Source of the DNA: Cellulomonas endophytica
GTDB lineage: Bacteria; Actinomycetota; Actinomycetes; Actinomycetales; Cellulomonadaceae
Direction: 5' to 3'
Assembly (NCBI RefSeq): GCF_004123805.1
Contig: NZ_RWJX01000019.1
Coordinates: 1-64,000 of the forward strand
Length of the DNA stretch: 64,000 nucleotides
Positions 54,259-64,000 of the stretch are shown piece by piece (position 1 is the first letter of the stretch; every line of letters begins with the position of its first letter). The notes beneath the pieces were generated by a model. The model did no database searches and was not told the DNA's origin. It saw nothing but the letters and a program-made list of their open reading frames with translations. The translations under genes were made by a program, and so were the position numbers.

Positions 54259-57041
54259 CCCTCACCCACCCCGAGGGCGCGGTGGGCCGCTCGGTCGGGC
54301 AGCCCGGCCGGCCGCTCGTGCCGTCCGTCCCCGCGCCCGTCGAGCCCGCGCCGGCCGCCACCGTCACCCTCGACATCGACGGCGTGAGCACGACCGTGCC
54401 GAAGGGCACGCTCGTCATCCGCGCCGCGGAGCGCCTCGGGATCCAGATCCCGCGGTTCTGCGACCACCCGCTGCTCGCCCCGGCCGGCGCCTGCCGCCAG
54501 TGCCTCGTCGAGGTGTGGGCCCCGGGGCGCGACGGAGCGCTCGCGAAGATGCCCAAGCCCCAGGCGTCCTGCACGCTCGAGGCGACCGAGGGCATGAAGG
54601 TGCGCACCCAGCACACCTCGGCCGAGGCCGACGGCGCGCAGCACGGCGTCATGGAGCTGCTGCTCATCAACCACCCGCTCGACTGCCCCGTCTGCGACAA
54701 GGGCGGCGAGTGCCCGCTGCAGAACCAGGCGATGAGCAACGGCCGGGCGACGAGCCGCTTCGTCGACGTCAAGCGCACCTTCCCCAAGCCCATCGCGATC
54801 TCGACCCAGATCCTGCTCGACCGCGAGCGCTGCGTGCTGTGCCAGCGCTGCACGCGGTTCTCCGAGGAGATCGCCGGCGACGTCTTCATCGACCTGCAGA
54901 AGCGCGGCGCCGCGCAGCAGATCGGCACCTTCGACACCCGCGTCCTGGACTTCGCCGACGACCCGGGCACGACCGACGGCGGCGCCGACGGCACGGCCCC
55001 CGGGGTGGACTCGGCGCTCGTCTCGCCGGAGGGGCCCGTCGGCGTCGCGCTGCCGGACACCAGCGGCCGGCCGTTCTCGTCCTACTTCTCGGGCAACACC
55101 ATCCAGATCTGCCCCGTCGGCGCGCTGACGAGCGCCGCGTACCGGTTCCGCTCGCGGCCCTTCGACCTCGTCTCGACGCCGGGGGTGTCCGAGCACGACG
55201 CGCAGGGCTCCGCCATCCGCGTCGACCACCGTCGCGGCGTGGTGCTGCGGCGGCTGGCCGCGGAGGACCCGGCCGTCAACCAGGAGTGGATCACCGACAA
55301 GGACCGCTTCGCGTTCCGCTGGCAGGCCGCGGCGGACCGCCTCGCGACGCCGCTCGTGCGCACCCGCGGCGCGGACGGCACCCGGGGGGACCTCGAGCCC
55401 GTGAGCTGGGCCGAGGCGTTCGACGCCGCGGCCGCGGGGCTCGGCGCGGCGGCCTCCGCCGGCGAGGGGAACGTCGGCGTGCTGCCCGGCGGCCGCCTCA
55501 CCCTCGAGGACGCCTACGCCTGGGCGAAGATCGCCCGCACGGCCCTGCGCACGAACAGCGTGGACGGCCGGGCCCGGCCGCACTCGGCGGAGGAGGAGGC
55601 CTTCCTCGGCCACGCCGTGGCCGGGCGGACGGTGTCCGTCACCTTCGCCGACGTCGTCGCGGCCCCGGCCGTGCTGCTCGCCGGGCTCGAGGCCGAGGAC
55701 GAGGCCGGCGTGCTGTTCCTGCGCCTGCGGTCGGCGGTCACCGCCCGGCGCACGCGCGTCCTGTCCGTCGCGGCGTTCGCCTCGCGCGGCCTCCAGCGAC
55801 TGGCCGGGACGCTGCTGCCCGCCGCGCCCGGCACGGAGGCCGAGGTGCTCGACGGCGTGGCCGCGGGGGCGGGCGTCCCGGTGCTGGCGGAGGCCGCGGA
55901 CCTGCTCGCGCAGCCCGGTGCGGTCGTGCTCGTCGGGGAGCGCCTGGCGACCTCGCCCGGGGCGCTGTCCGCGGCCCTGCGGCTGGCGGGGCGCACCGGT
56001 GCCCGGCTGGCCTGGGTGCCGCGGCGCGCCGGGGAGCGCGGGGCCGTCGAGGCCGGGGCGCTGCCGTCCCTGCTGCCCGGTGGCCGTCCCGTCGCCGACG
56101 CGGCGGCGCGCGCGGGCCTGGCGGCGGTGTGGGACGTGCCCGCGCTGCCGACCGCGCCCGGGGCCGACGCCACGGAGGTCCTCCGCGCCGCGGCCGAGGG
56201 ACGCCTCGGGGCGCTCCTCGTCGGCGGGGTGGACCCCGACGACCTGCCCGACCCCGCCCTGGCGCGCGCCGCGCTGGCCGCGGTGCCGTTCCTCGTGAGC
56301 CTCGAGGTCCGCGCCTCCGCCGTGACGGAGCTCGCCGACGTGGTCCTGCCCGTCGCGCCGCCCGTCGAGCGGGCCGGCACCTACGTCACCTGGGAGGGCC
56401 GCCCGCGGCCGTTCCCCCAGGCCCTGACGAGCACGGCCATGCCCGACCACCGCGTGCTGCACGCGCTCGCGGACGCCCTCGGGACGGACCTGGGCACGGG
56501 CTCGCTGGCGGCCGTGCACGACGAGCTGGACGTGCTCGGCGGCTGGTCCGGCGCGCGGGTCGCGGCGCCCGACGTGCCCGCGGGCGACCCGCCCGCCGTC
56601 CCCGACGGCCACGCGGTCCTCGCCACCTGGCACGAGCTGCTCGACGCGGGCCGGCTGCAGGACGGCGACCCCCACCTGGCGGGCACGGCGCCCCGGCCGG
56701 TCGCGCGGCTGTCGGCCGCGACCGCCGCGGCGACGGGTGTCGCCGACGGGGAGCCCCTGACGGTCGCCACGGCGGCGGGCGCGGTCACGCTGCCCGTCGT
56801 CGTCACGGTCATGCCCGACCGCGTGGTCTGGCTGCCGACGAACGCCCCGGCCTGCGCCGTGCGGGCCACGCTCGGCGCGGACGCCGGTGCGGTCGTCGCG
56901 CTCGCGCCGGGCGCGGTGACGGGCGCGCCCGCCGCGCAGCCCGCGACCGCCCTGCGCGTGGGCGGCGACGCCGGCCTCGTCGGCGGCGGCGCGCCGCTGC
57001 CGGGGGCACCCACGGGACGCAGCACGGAGGGGGAGGCATGA
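54255..57041 (+). CDS. nuoG: NADH-quinone oxidoreductase subunit G
   Basis: A 928-residue iron-sulfur subunit. Ligands of the N-terminal 2Fe-2S cluster are C69, C80, C83 and C106. The His/Cys cluster is H140, C144, C147 and C153 in [18 protein letters not shown], and C193, C196 and C199 in [12 protein letters not shown] begin a further 4Fe-4S site completed by [11 protein letters not shown] molybdopterin-oxidoreductase-like domain follows from about 330. An extra C-terminal half is Ala/Gly/Val-rich. ATG 54255 overlaps the nuoF stop. Confidence 0.97.
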   Translation: MTLTHPEGAVGRSVGQPGRPLVPSVPAPVEPAPAATVTLDIDGVSTTVPKGTLVIRAAERLGIQIPRFCDHPLLAPAGACRQCLVEVWAPGRDGALAKMPKPQASCTLEATEGMKVRTQHTSAEADGAQHGVMELLLINHPLDCPVCDKGGECPLQNQAMSNGRATSRFVDVKRTFPKPIAISTQILLDRERCVLCQRCTRFSEEIAGDVFIDLQKRGAAQQIGTFDTRVLDFADDPGTTDGGADGTAPGVDSALVSPEGPVGVALPDTSGRPFSSYFSGNTIQICPVGALTSAAYRFRSRPFDLVSTPGVSEHDAQGSAIRVDHRRGVVLRRLAAEDPAVNQEWITDKDRFAFRWQAAADRLATPLVRTRGADGTRGDLEPVSWAEAFDAAAAGLGAAASAGEGNVGVLPGGRLTLEDAYAWAKIARTALRTNSVDGRARPHSAEEEAFLGHAVAGRTVSVTFADVVAAPAVLLAGLEAEDEAGVLFLRLRSAVTARRTRVLSVAAFASRGLQRLAGTLLPAAPGTEAEVLDGVAAGAGVPVLAEAADLLAQPGAVVLVGERLATSPGALSAALRLAGRTGARLAWVPRRAGERGAVEAGALPSLLPGGRPVADAAARAGLAAVWDVPALPTAPGADATEVLRAAAEGRLGALLVGGVDPDDLPDPALARAALAAVPFLVSLEVRASAVTELADVVLPVAPPVERAGTYVTWEGRPRPFPQALTSTAMPDHRVLHALADALGTDLGTGSLAAVHDELDVLGGWSGARVAAPDVPAGDPPAVPDGHAVLATWHELLDAGRLQDGDPHLAGTAPRPVARLSAATAAATGVADGEPLTVATAAGAVTLPVVVTVMPDRVVWLPTNAPACAVRATLGADAGAVVALAPGAVTGAPAAQPATALRVGGDAGLVGGGAPLPGAPTGRSTEGEA

Positions 57042-58402
57042 GCGCGCTGCTCGGAGCCGTCGACGCGGGCCTCGGCACCGCGGCGAACGTGCCCGTCACG
57101 GCGGACTTCAGCCAGGACAACGGCTGGATCTGGCTGCTCAAGGCGGTCGCGCTCGTCGCGTTCCTGCTCACGAGCGTGCTCATCGCGATCTGGTTCGAGC
57201 GGCGGGTCGTCGCCCGGATGCAGGTGCGCCCGGGGCCGAACGTGCACGGCCCGCTCGGCCTGCTGCAGTCGCTGGCCGACGCCATGAAGCTGCTCGTCAA
57301 GGAGGACGTCACCGTCCGGGCGGCCGACCGGCTCGTCTACGTGCTGGCGCCGCTCATCGCGGTGTTCTGCTCCCTGCTGACGCTGGCCGTCATCCCGTTC
57401 GGCCCCGAGGTGAGCATCTTCGGCGTCCTCACGCCGCTGCAGCTCACGGACTTCCCCGTGGCGGTCCTCTACGTGCTGGCCTGCGCGTCCGTGGGCGTCT
57501 ACGGCCTCGTCCTCGGCGGCTGGGCGTCCAACTCGACGTACCCCCTGCTCGGCGGGGTGCGCTCCACGGCGCAGGTCATCTCGTACGAGCTGGCCATGGG
57601 CCTGTCGCTCGTCAGCGTGTTCCTCATGTCGGGCTCGATGTCGACGTCGCAGATCGTCGACTCCCAGCGCCCGCTGTGGTGGGCGCTGCCCCTGCTGCCG
57701 GCCTTCGTCCTCTACGTCATCTCCATGGTGGGCGAGACGAACCGGCTGCCCTTCGACCTCCCCGAGGCCGAGGGCGAGCTCGTCGGCGGGTACACCACGG
57801 AGTACTCGTCGATGAAGTTCGCGTGGTTCTTCCTCGCCGAGTACATCAACATGCTCAACGTCTCGGCCGTGGCGACGACGCTCTTCCTCGGCGGGTGGCG
57901 GGCCCCCTGGCCGCTGTCCGCGATCGGCGACGGCGTCCTCAACACGGGCTGGTGGCCCGTGCTGTGGTTCCTCGCGAAGGTCTGGGGCTTCATGTTCCTC
58001 TTCGTGTGGATCCGCGGGTCCGTGCTGCGCTTCCGCTACGACCAGTTCATGAAGCTGGGGTGGAAGGTGCTCATCCCGGCGGCCCTGGCCTGGGTCGTGT
58101 GCGTGGCCGTCGTCCAGGGCGTGCGCCAGTTCGCCGACGTGGACCTGCGCACGCTGCTCCTGGCCATCGCGGCCCTGTTCGCCGTGGTGTTCGTCGTGGC
58201 GCTGGCGCTGCCCGAGGGCAGGCGCCCCGAGCCGCCGCGGCGCCGTCGCGACGAGCCGTTCGACCCCTTCGCGGGCGGGTTCCCCGTCCCGCCGCTGCCG
58301 GGGCAGACGCTGCCCCCCTCGCCCCGCAAGGACCGCGCCCTGGCGCAGACCGCCCGTCCCGCGGACGGGCCCGAGACCGAGACCCCGGAGGTGACGCGGT
58401 GA
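57038..58402 (+). CDS. nuoH: NADH-quinone oxidoreductase subunit H
   Basis: A 454-residue membrane subunit that links the quinone site to the proton channels. It has about eight to nine helices with the conserved loops [49 protein letters not shown] and [23 protein letters not shown]. The last 70 residues are a polar Pro/Arg tail absent from short forms. GGAGGGGGAGG precedes ATG 57038. Confidence 0.98.
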   Translation: MSALLGAVDAGLGTAANVPVTADFSQDNGWIWLLKAVALVAFLLTSVLIAIWFERRVVARMQVRPGPNVHGPLGLLQSLADAMKLLVKEDVTVRAADRLVYVLAPLIAVFCSLLTLAVIPFGPEVSIFGVLTPLQLTDFPVAVLYVLACASVGVYGLVLGGWASNSTYPLLGGVRSTAQVISYELAMGLSLVSVFLMSGSMSTSQIVDSQRPLWWALPLLPAFVLYVISMVGETNRLPFDLPEAEGELVGGYTTEYSSMKFAWFFLAEYINMLNVSAVATTLFLGGWRAPWPLSAIGDGVLNTGWWPVLWFLAKVWGFMFLFVWIRGSVLRFRYDQFMKLGWKVLIPAALAWVVCVAVVQGVRQFADVDLRTLLLAIAALFAVVFVVALALPEGRRPEPPRRRRDEPFDPFAGGFPVPPLPGQTLPPSPRKDRALAQTARPADGPETETPEVTR

Positions 58403-59268
58403 GCGAGCCGACGCGGCCCGACCCCAGCACGGACCGGCCGGCGGAGGGGGCCCGGGCGGCGACCGGGGCGACCCCCGCGCGGCAGGGGGCCACCCCGGCC
58501 CGGCGCGGCGCGAGCCCCGCCCGCCGCGAGGGCTCCGGTCGCGAGGGCTCCGGCCGCGAGGTCGCGCGCCCCGAGGAGCCCGGCTACCGCTCGCTCATCC
58601 CGCCGCGCACCGGCCTGGCGGGGGCGCTCGCCCCGGCGGGGGGCTTCGGGGTGACCTTCGCGAACATGTTCAAGCCGACGGTCACCGAGGAGTACCCCTC
58701 GGAGAAGCCGCCGACGAAGCCGCGCTACCACGGCCGCCACCAGCTCAACCGCTACGCCGACGGCCTCGAGAAGTGCATCGGCTGCGAGCTGTGCGCCTGG
58801 GCGTGCCCCGCCGACGCCATCTACGTCGAGGGGGGCGAGAACACCCCGGACGCGCAGTACTCGCCGGGGGAGCGGTACGGCCGCGTGTACCAGATCAACT
58901 ACCTGCGCTGCATCTTCTGCGGCCTGTGCGTGGAGGCGTGCCCGACGCGGGCGCTGACGATGACGAACGAGTACGAGCTGGCCGGGCCGACGCGCGCCGG
59001 GCTCATCTTCGAGAAGGAGGACCTCCTGGCCCCTCTGCGCTCCGGGATGCTGTCCGCCCCGCACCCGATGGTCGAGGGCACGACGGACACGGAGTACTAC
59101 CGCGGCGAGGTGACCGGCACGACGCCCGGGCAGGTCGCCTGGGTGGCCGAGCACCGGCCCGAGGACCCGACGCTGCCCGGCAGCGGTGCCCCCGCCCCCG
59201 CAACGGGGGCGGCCGCCGCCGCCGTGCGCGCCACCGCCGCCGCCGCGACCCGGCAGGGCTCGCGGTGA
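58399..59268 (+). CDS. nuoI: NADH-quinone oxidoreductase subunit I
   Basis: A 289-residue subunit with two 4Fe-4S clusters: C126, C129, C132 and C136 in [12 protein letters not shown], and C171, C174, C177 and C181 in [12 protein letters not shown]. The first 60 residues are an Arg/Ala/Gly extension with the repeats GATPAR and EGSGR, and the last 35 residues are Ala/Thr-rich. GTG 58399 overlaps the nuoH stop. Confidence 0.97.
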   Translation: MSEPTRPDPSTDRPAEGARAATGATPARQGATPARRGASPARREGSGREGSGREVARPEEPGYRSLIPPRTGLAGALAPAGGFGVTFANMFKPTVTEEYPSEKPPTKPRYHGRHQLNRYADGLEKCIGCELCAWACPADAIYVEGGENTPDAQYSPGERYGRVYQINYLRCIFCGLCVEACPTRALTMTNEYELAGPTRAGLIFEKEDLLAPLRSGMLSAPHPMVEGTTDTEYYRGEVTGTTPGQVAWVAEHRPEDPTLPGSGAPAPATGAAAAAVRATAAAATRQGSR

Positions 59269-60233
59269 GCGCTGCGCTGGACGCCGCCGTGCTGGCACCG
59301 GCGGTGGTGATGTCCCTGACGGAGTCGGGCCGCACGACGACGGGGGAGGCGGTCCTCTTCTGGGTGATCGCCCCGATCACCGTGGTCGCGGCGTTCGGCC
59401 TGCTGTTCGCCCGCAAGGCGGTGCACGCGGCGCTGAGCGTCGTCCTCGTGATGATCAGCCTGGCGTTCCTCTACGTGGCGCAGGACGCGGTGTTCCTCGG
59501 CGTCGTCCAGGTCGTCGTCTACACCGGCGCCGTGATGATGCTGTTCCTCTTCGTCCTCATGCTCGTCGGCGTCGACGCCTCCGACTCCCTCGTGGAGACC
59601 ATCCGGGGGCAGCGCTGGATCGGCTGGCTGGCGGGCATCGGCCTGGGGGTCGTGCTCGTCTCCGTCGTCGGGCGCGCCACCTGGGCGACGCCCGTCGGGC
59701 TGGCGGAGGCCAACGCCGACTCCAACCCCGTCGGCGTCGCCCGGCTCGTCTTCGGCCAGCACGTGTTCGCCTTCGAGGTCGTCGGTGCGCTGCTCGTGAC
59801 CGCCGCCCTCGGCGCGCTCGTGCTCACGCACGCCGAGCGCCTCACGCCCCGGCGGGGCCAGCGCGAGCGCGCCGTCGCCCGCGTCCGCGCCGGTGGCCCC
59901 CTCACGCCCCTGCCCGCCCCCGGCGTCTACGCGCGGAGCAACGCCATGGACGTGCCGGCCCTCGGGCCGGACGGGCGCCCGCTCGAGCAGTCCGTCTCGC
60001 GCGTCCTGCGCGTGCGCGGCCAGGCCGCCGACTCGCCCGGCACGCTCGTCCCGACCACGCGTCCCGACGGCACCGTCACCCTGGCCCCCGCCGGGTCCGC
60101 GGGCGACGCCGGGCGGCGTCGGGAGGTCGAGGCCCGCCCCGACCCGACGGTCGGCCGGGACGCCGCGGAGGCCGGCTCCGACGCCGCCTCGGACGCCGCC
60201 TCCGACGCCGCCGCCGAGGGGGTCCGCCCGTGA
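59265..60233 (+). CDS. nuoJ: NADH-quinone oxidoreductase subunit J
   Basis: A 322-residue membrane subunit with about five helices in the first 190 residues. [21 protein letters not shown] is the conserved third helix with its pi-bulge. Some 130 residues after the last helix form an unusual hydrophilic tail ending in repeated SDAA units. GTG 59265 overlaps the nuoI stop. Confidence 0.97.
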   Translation: MSAALDAAVLAPAVVMSLTESGRTTTGEAVLFWVIAPITVVAAFGLLFARKAVHAALSVVLVMISLAFLYVAQDAVFLGVVQVVVYTGAVMMLFLFVLMLVGVDASDSLVETIRGQRWIGWLAGIGLGVVLVSVVGRATWATPVGLAEANADSNPVGVARLVFGQHVFAFEVVGALLVTAALGALVLTHAERLTPRRGQRERAVARVRAGGPLTPLPAPGVYARSNAMDVPALGPDGRPLEQSVSRVLRVRGQAADSPGTLVPTTRPDGTVTLAPAGSAGDAGRRREVEARPDPTVGRDAAEAGSDAASDAASDAAAEGVRP

Positions 60234-60529
60234 ACCCGACGAACTACCTCGTCCTCGCCTCGGTGCTGTTCACCCTCGGGGCGATGACGGTGCTCCTGCG
60301 CCGCAACGCCGTCATCGCCTTCATGGGCGTCGAGCTCATGCTCAACGCCTCCAACCTCGCCCTCGTGCACCTCAGCCGCCACCACGGCGACCTGCAGGGC
60401 CAGGTGCTCGCGTTCTTCGTCATGGTCGTCGCGGCCGCTGAGGTCGTCGTCGGCCTCGCGATCATCGTGGCGATCTTCAAGACCCGGCGGTCGGCCTCGG
60501 TCGACGACGCCGACCTGCTGAAGGGCTGA
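60230..60529 (+). CDS. nuoK: NADH-quinone oxidoreductase subunit K
   Basis: A 99-residue subunit with three membrane helices. The proton-path glutamates are in [16 protein letters not shown] and [13 protein letters not shown]. Normal length. GTG 60230 overlaps the nuoJ stop by four bases. Confidence 0.98.
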   Translation: MNPTNYLVLASVLFTLGAMTVLLRRNAVIAFMGVELMLNASNLALVHLSRHHGDLQGQVLAFFVMVVAAAEVVVGLAIIVAIFKTRRSASVDDADLLKG

Positions 60530-60533
60530 CCCC

Positions 60534-62504
60534 GTGCCCGACGTCGAGGCCCTCGCGCCCGCCCTCGTCGCCGTCCCGCTCGCCGCGGCGGCCCTCCTGC
60601 TCGTGCTCGGCCGCGCCGCGGACCGGTGGGGCCACTGGCTCGCCGTGCTCGCGTCGTGGGCGGCCTTCGTCGTCGGCGCCGTGCTCGCGCTCGACCTGCT
60701 CGGCCGGCCCGCGGAGGAGCGCGTCGTCGACGTGACCGTGGGCCGCTGGTTCGACGCCGGGTCGCTGGCGGTCGACGCGGGGATCCGCCTGGACCCCCTG
60801 TCGATCACGTTCGTGCTGCTCGTGACGTTCGTCGGCTCGCTCATCCACGTCTACTCCGTGGCGTACATGGCGCACGACCGCGACCGGCGCCGCTTCTTCG
60901 CCTACCTCAACCTCTTCGTCGCGGCGATGCTCCTGCTCGTCCTCGCCGACTCCTACCTCCTGCTGTTCGTCGGCTGGGAGGGCGTCGGTCTGGCGTCCTA
61001 CCTGCTCATCGGCTTCTGGAACCACCGGACGCCGTACGCGGTGGCCGGCAAGAAGGCGTTCGTCGCCAACCGGGTGGGGGACATCGGGCTGCTGGTGGCC
61101 ATGGGGCTCCTGCTCGCCCACGTCGGCGCGCTGGACTTCGCCTCCGTCGACGCCGCGGCCCGCTCCGGGGCGCTGTCCGAGGGCACGCTCACCGCGGTCG
61201 GCCTCATGCTCCTGCTCGCCGCCTGCGGCAAGTCGGCGCAGTTCCCGCTGCAGTCCTGGCTCGGCGACGCGATGGCGGGCCCGACCCCCGTGTCGGCGCT
61301 CATCCACGCCGCCACGATGGTGACGGCCGGGGTGTACCTCGTCGTCCGGTCCGCGTCCGTGTTCGACGGCGCGCCCACGGCGCAGCTCGTCGTCGTGGTG
61401 GTCGGCGCCATCACCCTGGTGTTCGGGGCCGTGGTCGGCTGCGCGAAGGACGACCTGAAGAAGGCCCTCGCGGCCTCGACGATGTCCCAGATCGGCTACA
61501 TGATGCTGGCCGCCGGGCTCGGGCCGGTGGGCTACGCCTACGCGATCTTCCACCTCGTCACGCACGGGTTCTTCAAGGCCGGCATGTTCCTCGGCGCCGG
61601 CTCCGTCATGCACGCGATGGACGACGAGGTCGACATGCGGCGCTTCGGCGGCCTGGCCCGCCTGCTGCCCGTCACCGCCGTGACCTTCGGGCTCGGCTGG
61701 CTCGCGATCCTCGGCGTGCCGCCGTTCGCCGGCTTCTTCAGCAAGGACGGCATCATCGAGGCGGCCTTCGTCCCCGTCGAGGGCGCGCCGTGGCGGGCCT
61801 GGGTCTTCGGGCTCGTCGCGCTCCTCGGCGCCGGCGTCACCGCGTTCTACATGTCGCGGCTGTTCTTCATGACGTTCGCCGGCCGCCGGCGCTGGAGCGA
61901 CGGGCACGACGAGGGCCGGGGCACGGCCCCCGCGCCGGCCGGGGCGCACCCCGTCGGCACGCCGGCGCCGGTCCACCACCCGCACGAGGCGCCCCTGCTC
62001 ATGGTGGTGCCGATGGTGGTGCTGGCGATCGGGTCCGCCGTCCTCGGCCTCGTCCTGGCGACGCGCGGCTTCACGACCTGGCTCGAGCCCGTCACGGGGC
62101 ACGCCGAGCACGAGGAGCCCGTGCTGCCGGTCCCGGTCATCATCGCCGCGACCCTCGTGGTCGTGGCCGCCGGGCTCGCGCTGGCCGCCCTGCGCTACGC
62201 CCGCGACGAGGTGCCCGTCGTGCCGCCCGTGGGGACGGCGCTGACCCGGGCCGCCCGCGTCGACCTCTACCAGGACGCGGTGAACGACGCCGCGCTCGTC
62301 GAGCCCGGCACCCACCTCACCCGCACGCTCGTGTTCGCCGACCGCGCCGCGGTCGACGGCGCGGCGGTCGGCGTCGGCGCGCTGACGGTGCGCGCGGGCA
62401 CCGCCGCCCGGAGGGCCCAGACCGGGCTCGTCCGTTCCTACGCCGCCACGACGCTCCTCGGGGTCGTCGTCCTGGGCGGCGTCGTCCTGGCCCTCGGGTC
62501 CTGA
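60534..62504 (+). CDS. nuoL: NADH-quinone oxidoreductase subunit L
   Basis: A 656-residue antiporter-like proton-pumping subunit with about 15 helices. Conserved features are VGWEGVGLASYLLIGFW with the key Glu, KSAQFPLQSWLGDAMAGPTPVSALIHAATMV with the Lys and His residues, and the long lateral helix near the C terminus. GTG 60534 lies four bases after the nuoK stop. Confidence 0.98.
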   Translation: MPDVEALAPALVAVPLAAAALLLVLGRAADRWGHWLAVLASWAAFVVGAVLALDLLGRPAEERVVDVTVGRWFDAGSLAVDAGIRLDPLSITFVLLVTFVGSLIHVYSVAYMAHDRDRRRFFAYLNLFVAAMLLLVLADSYLLLFVGWEGVGLASYLLIGFWNHRTPYAVAGKKAFVANRVGDIGLLVAMGLLLAHVGALDFASVDAAARSGALSEGTLTAVGLMLLLAACGKSAQFPLQSWLGDAMAGPTPVSALIHAATMVTAGVYLVVRSASVFDGAPTAQLVVVVVGAITLVFGAVVGCAKDDLKKALAASTMSQIGYMMLAAGLGPVGYAYAIFHLVTHGFFKAGMFLGAGSVMHAMDDEVDMRRFGGLARLLPVTAVTFGLGWLAILGVPPFAGFFSKDGIIEAAFVPVEGAPWRAWVFGLVALLGAGVTAFYMSRLFFMTFAGRRRWSDGHDEGRGTAPAPAGAHPVGTPAPVHHPHEAPLLMVVPMVVLAIGSAVLGLVLATRGFTTWLEPVTGHAEHEEPVLPVPVIIAATLVVVAAGLALAALRYARDEVPVVPPVGTALTRAARVDLYQDAVNDAALVEPGTHLTRTLVFADRAAVDGAAVGVGALTVRAGTAARRAQTGLVRSYAATTLLGVVVLGGVVLALGS

Positions 62505-62519
62505 GAGAGGCGCGCCCCC

Positions 62520-64000
62520 GTGACGCAGACCCCCTGGCTCACCGTCCTGCTCGCCCTGCCGCTCGTCGGCGCGGTGCTCCTCGTCGCCCTGCCCGCCCCG
62601 CTGCGGGCTCGGGCGCGCGAGGTCGCGCTCGCCGTCGCCGTGCTCGAGCTCGCCGCGGCCGTGGCCGCCCTCCTCGCGTTCGACACCGGCCGGGCGGGCG
62701 AGCACCAGCTCGTCGAGACGCACGCCTGGATCCCGGCGATCGGCGCCTCCTACGCCCTCGGCGTCGACGGCGTCGGGATCTCCCTCGTGCTCATGACGGT
62801 GGTGCTCGTCCCGCTCGTCGTGCTGGCCGCCTGGCGCGAGCAGGGTGCCTCCGGCGCCGCGACGGACCGGCTGCGCACCTACCTCGCGCTCGTGCTGGCC
62901 CTCGAGGCCGCCGTGGTCGGCGTCTTCGCCGCCCGGGACCTGTTCCTGTTCTACGTGCTGTTCGAGGCGATGCTCATCCCGGTCTACTTCATGATCGGCT
63001 CGTACGGGGGCGCGCGCCGGCAGTACGCGGCGGTGAAGTTCCTCGTGTACTCCCTCGTGGGCGGGCTCGTCATGCTCGCGGGCGTCATCGCCCTGTACCT
63101 GGCCGGACCGGGCGGGCCCGACGGCTTCCTCCTCGACCGGCTCGTCGGCGCGGAGCTGTCGACCACGGCCGAGCGCGTGCTGTTCTGCTCGTTCTTCCTC
63201 GCCTTCGCCATCAAGGCGCCCATGTTCCCCGTGCACACCTGGTTGCCCGACGCCGCGGAGCAGGCGCCCGCCGGCACGTCGACGCTCCTCGTGGGCGTCC
63301 TCGACAAGGTCGGCACCTTCGGGATGCTCACCCTGTGCCTGCCGCTGTTCCCGGGGGCGAGCCGGTGGGCGGCGCCGGTGGTCGTCGTGCTGGCCGTCGT
63401 GTCGGTCCTGTACGGCGCGCTGCTCGCGATCGGCCAGCGGGACCTCATGCGGCTCATCGCCTACACGTCGGTGTCGCACTTCGGCTTCATCGTGCTCGGC
63501 ATCTTCGCCTTCACCTCGACGTCCGTGTCGGGCTCGTCGTTCTACATGGTCAACCACGGGCTCTCCACGGGCGGGCTCTTCCTGCTCGCGGGCTACCTCG
63601 CCGCCCGGCGGGGGTCGCAGTCCGTGGACGCCTTCGGCGGGCTCCAGCGGGTGGTGCCGGTGCTGGCGGGGCTGTTCCTCGTCGTCGGCCTCTCGGCGCT
63701 GTCGCTGCCCGGGCTGTCGACCTTCGTCAGCGAGTTCACGGTCATCGTCGGGGCGTTCACGCGGTACCCCGCGGCGGCCGTCGTGGCCTGCCTCGGGGTG
63801 GTCCTCGCCGCGGTGTACGTGCTCTGGACGTACCAGCGCGTGTTCACCGGGCCCGTCCGGCCGGGCCTCGAGACGATGCGTGACGTCAGCGGTCGCGAGC
63901 GCTGGGCGGTGGCCCCGCTCGTCGTGCTCCTGCTGGTCCTGGGCTTCGTCCCCGGGCCGGCGCTCGACCTCGTCCGGCCGCCCGCCGAGCGGGCGCTGGC
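62520..64000 (+). CDS. nuoM: NADH-quinone oxidoreductase subunit M (3' end outside window)
   Basis: The frame starts at GTG 62520 after GAGAGAGG and stays open to the last base, giving 493 residues so far. It is the second antiporter-like subunit: FYVLFEAMLIPVYFMIG with the conserved Glu, FAIKAPMFPVHTWLPDAAEQAP with the Lys and His, and QRDLMRLIAYTSVSHFGFI. Only a short C-terminal part and nuoN should lie beyond the window. Confidence 0.97.
   Translation, partial: MTQTPWLTVLLALPLVGAVLLVALPAPLRARAREVALAVAVLELAAAVAALLAFDTGRAGEHQLVETHAWIPAIGASYALGVDGVGISLVLMTVVLVPLVVLAAWREQGASGAATDRLRTYLALVLALEAAVVGVFAARDLFLFYVLFEAMLIPVYFMIGSYGGARRQYAAVKFLVYSLVGGLVMLAGVIALYLAGPGGPDGFLLDRLVGAELSTTAERVLFCSFFLAFAIKAPMFPVHTWLPDAAEQAPAGTSTLLVGVLDKVGTFGMLTLCLPLFPGASRWAAPVVVVLAVVSVLYGALLAIGQRDLMRLIAYTSVSHFGFIVLGIFAFTSTSVSGSSFYMVNHGLSTGGLFLLAGYLAARRGSQSVDAFGGLQRVVPVLAGLFLVVGLSALSLPGLSTFVSEFTVIVGAFTRYPAAAVVACLGVVLAAVYVLWTYQRVFTGPVRPGLETMRDVSGRERWAVAPLVVLLLVLGFVPGPALDLVRPPAERAL

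Noticed and set aside
53931..56675. A 914-codon minus-strand frame opposite nuoF and nuoG
   Set aside because: Same reason: antisense shadow of conserved complex I genes.
60477..63557. A 1026-codon minus-strand frame opposite nuoL and nuoM
   Set aside because: Composition is Arg/Gly/His/Glu-rich without domains, as expected for the antisense of GC-rich membrane-protein genes; the plus-strand genes are certain.

Overview
The window is 64 kb of very GC-rich DNA (well above 70% G+C by eye) with strong third-position GC bias, GTG starts and many 4-base stop/start overlaps. Together with a BldC-type HTH gene, the tiny bS22/AURKAIP1 protein gene, a DUF4229 gene, menaquinone genes and a nuo operon, this points to an actinobacterium. 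A chemoreceptor and an araBDA/arabinan locus would fit a motile plant-polymer user of the Micrococcales or Kineosporiales type. That placement is an inference; no rRNA or tRNA gene was recognised.

Layout. 1-4.4 kb: 3' end of a tandem FtsK/SpoIIIE ATPase gene, a lipoprotein with a subtilisin-inhibitor domain, an ArsR regulator with a small downstream gene, and a Cache-type chemoreceptor. 4.5-12.5 kb: proC, a LacI regulator, a DGPF/YCII protein with its ECF42-type sigma factor, and the L-arabinose operon araB-araD-araA. 12.6-18.3 kb: a DUF1059 protein, an EAL phosphodiesterase, a KtrA/KtrB-type potassium system, an AcuC-like deacetylase, a BldC-like HTH protein and bS22. 18.5-23.7 kb: a second LacI regulator followed by arabinan-degrading GH51, GH43 and GH27 enzymes. 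23.7-29.4 kb: a TetR-YndJ-DUF1990 operon, a HAD-IB phosphatase, a glutaredoxin, a divergent YceI/MarR pair and a histidine phosphatase. 29.4-33.9 kb: System II cytochrome c maturation (TlpA, CcdA, ResB, CcsB). 33.9-48.8 kb: menaquinone synthesis (menA, menE, menB, menC, menD, menF, menG and a menJ-like reductase) interspersed with PLDc_N, DUF4229, DUF3048, HtrA and cysteine-synthase-type genes. 48.9-64 kb: nuoA to nuoM, with nuoM running off the end. No gene-free stretch exceeds 300 bases.

The genes form two themes. One is respiration: NADH enters complex I, passes to menaquinone made by the men genes, and on to cytochromes c matured by the ccd/res genes. The other is arabinan use: a secreted GH43, then GH51 and GH27, feed AraA-AraB-AraD. 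The operator sequences suggest one LacI protein for each arabinose locus. No sugar transporter is present in the window.

The most interesting signals are regulatory. A TAnnnT hexamer lies exactly 6 nt before the start codon at many genes, suggesting widespread leaderless transcription. Two LacI operator motifs can each be assigned to a regulator. The sigma factor has a near-ideal cognate promoter. Three GAACGTGTTC operators precede the TetR gene. Against the gene order I recall from other actinobacteria, the hem block is missing and carbohydrate genes interrupt a conserved cluster.
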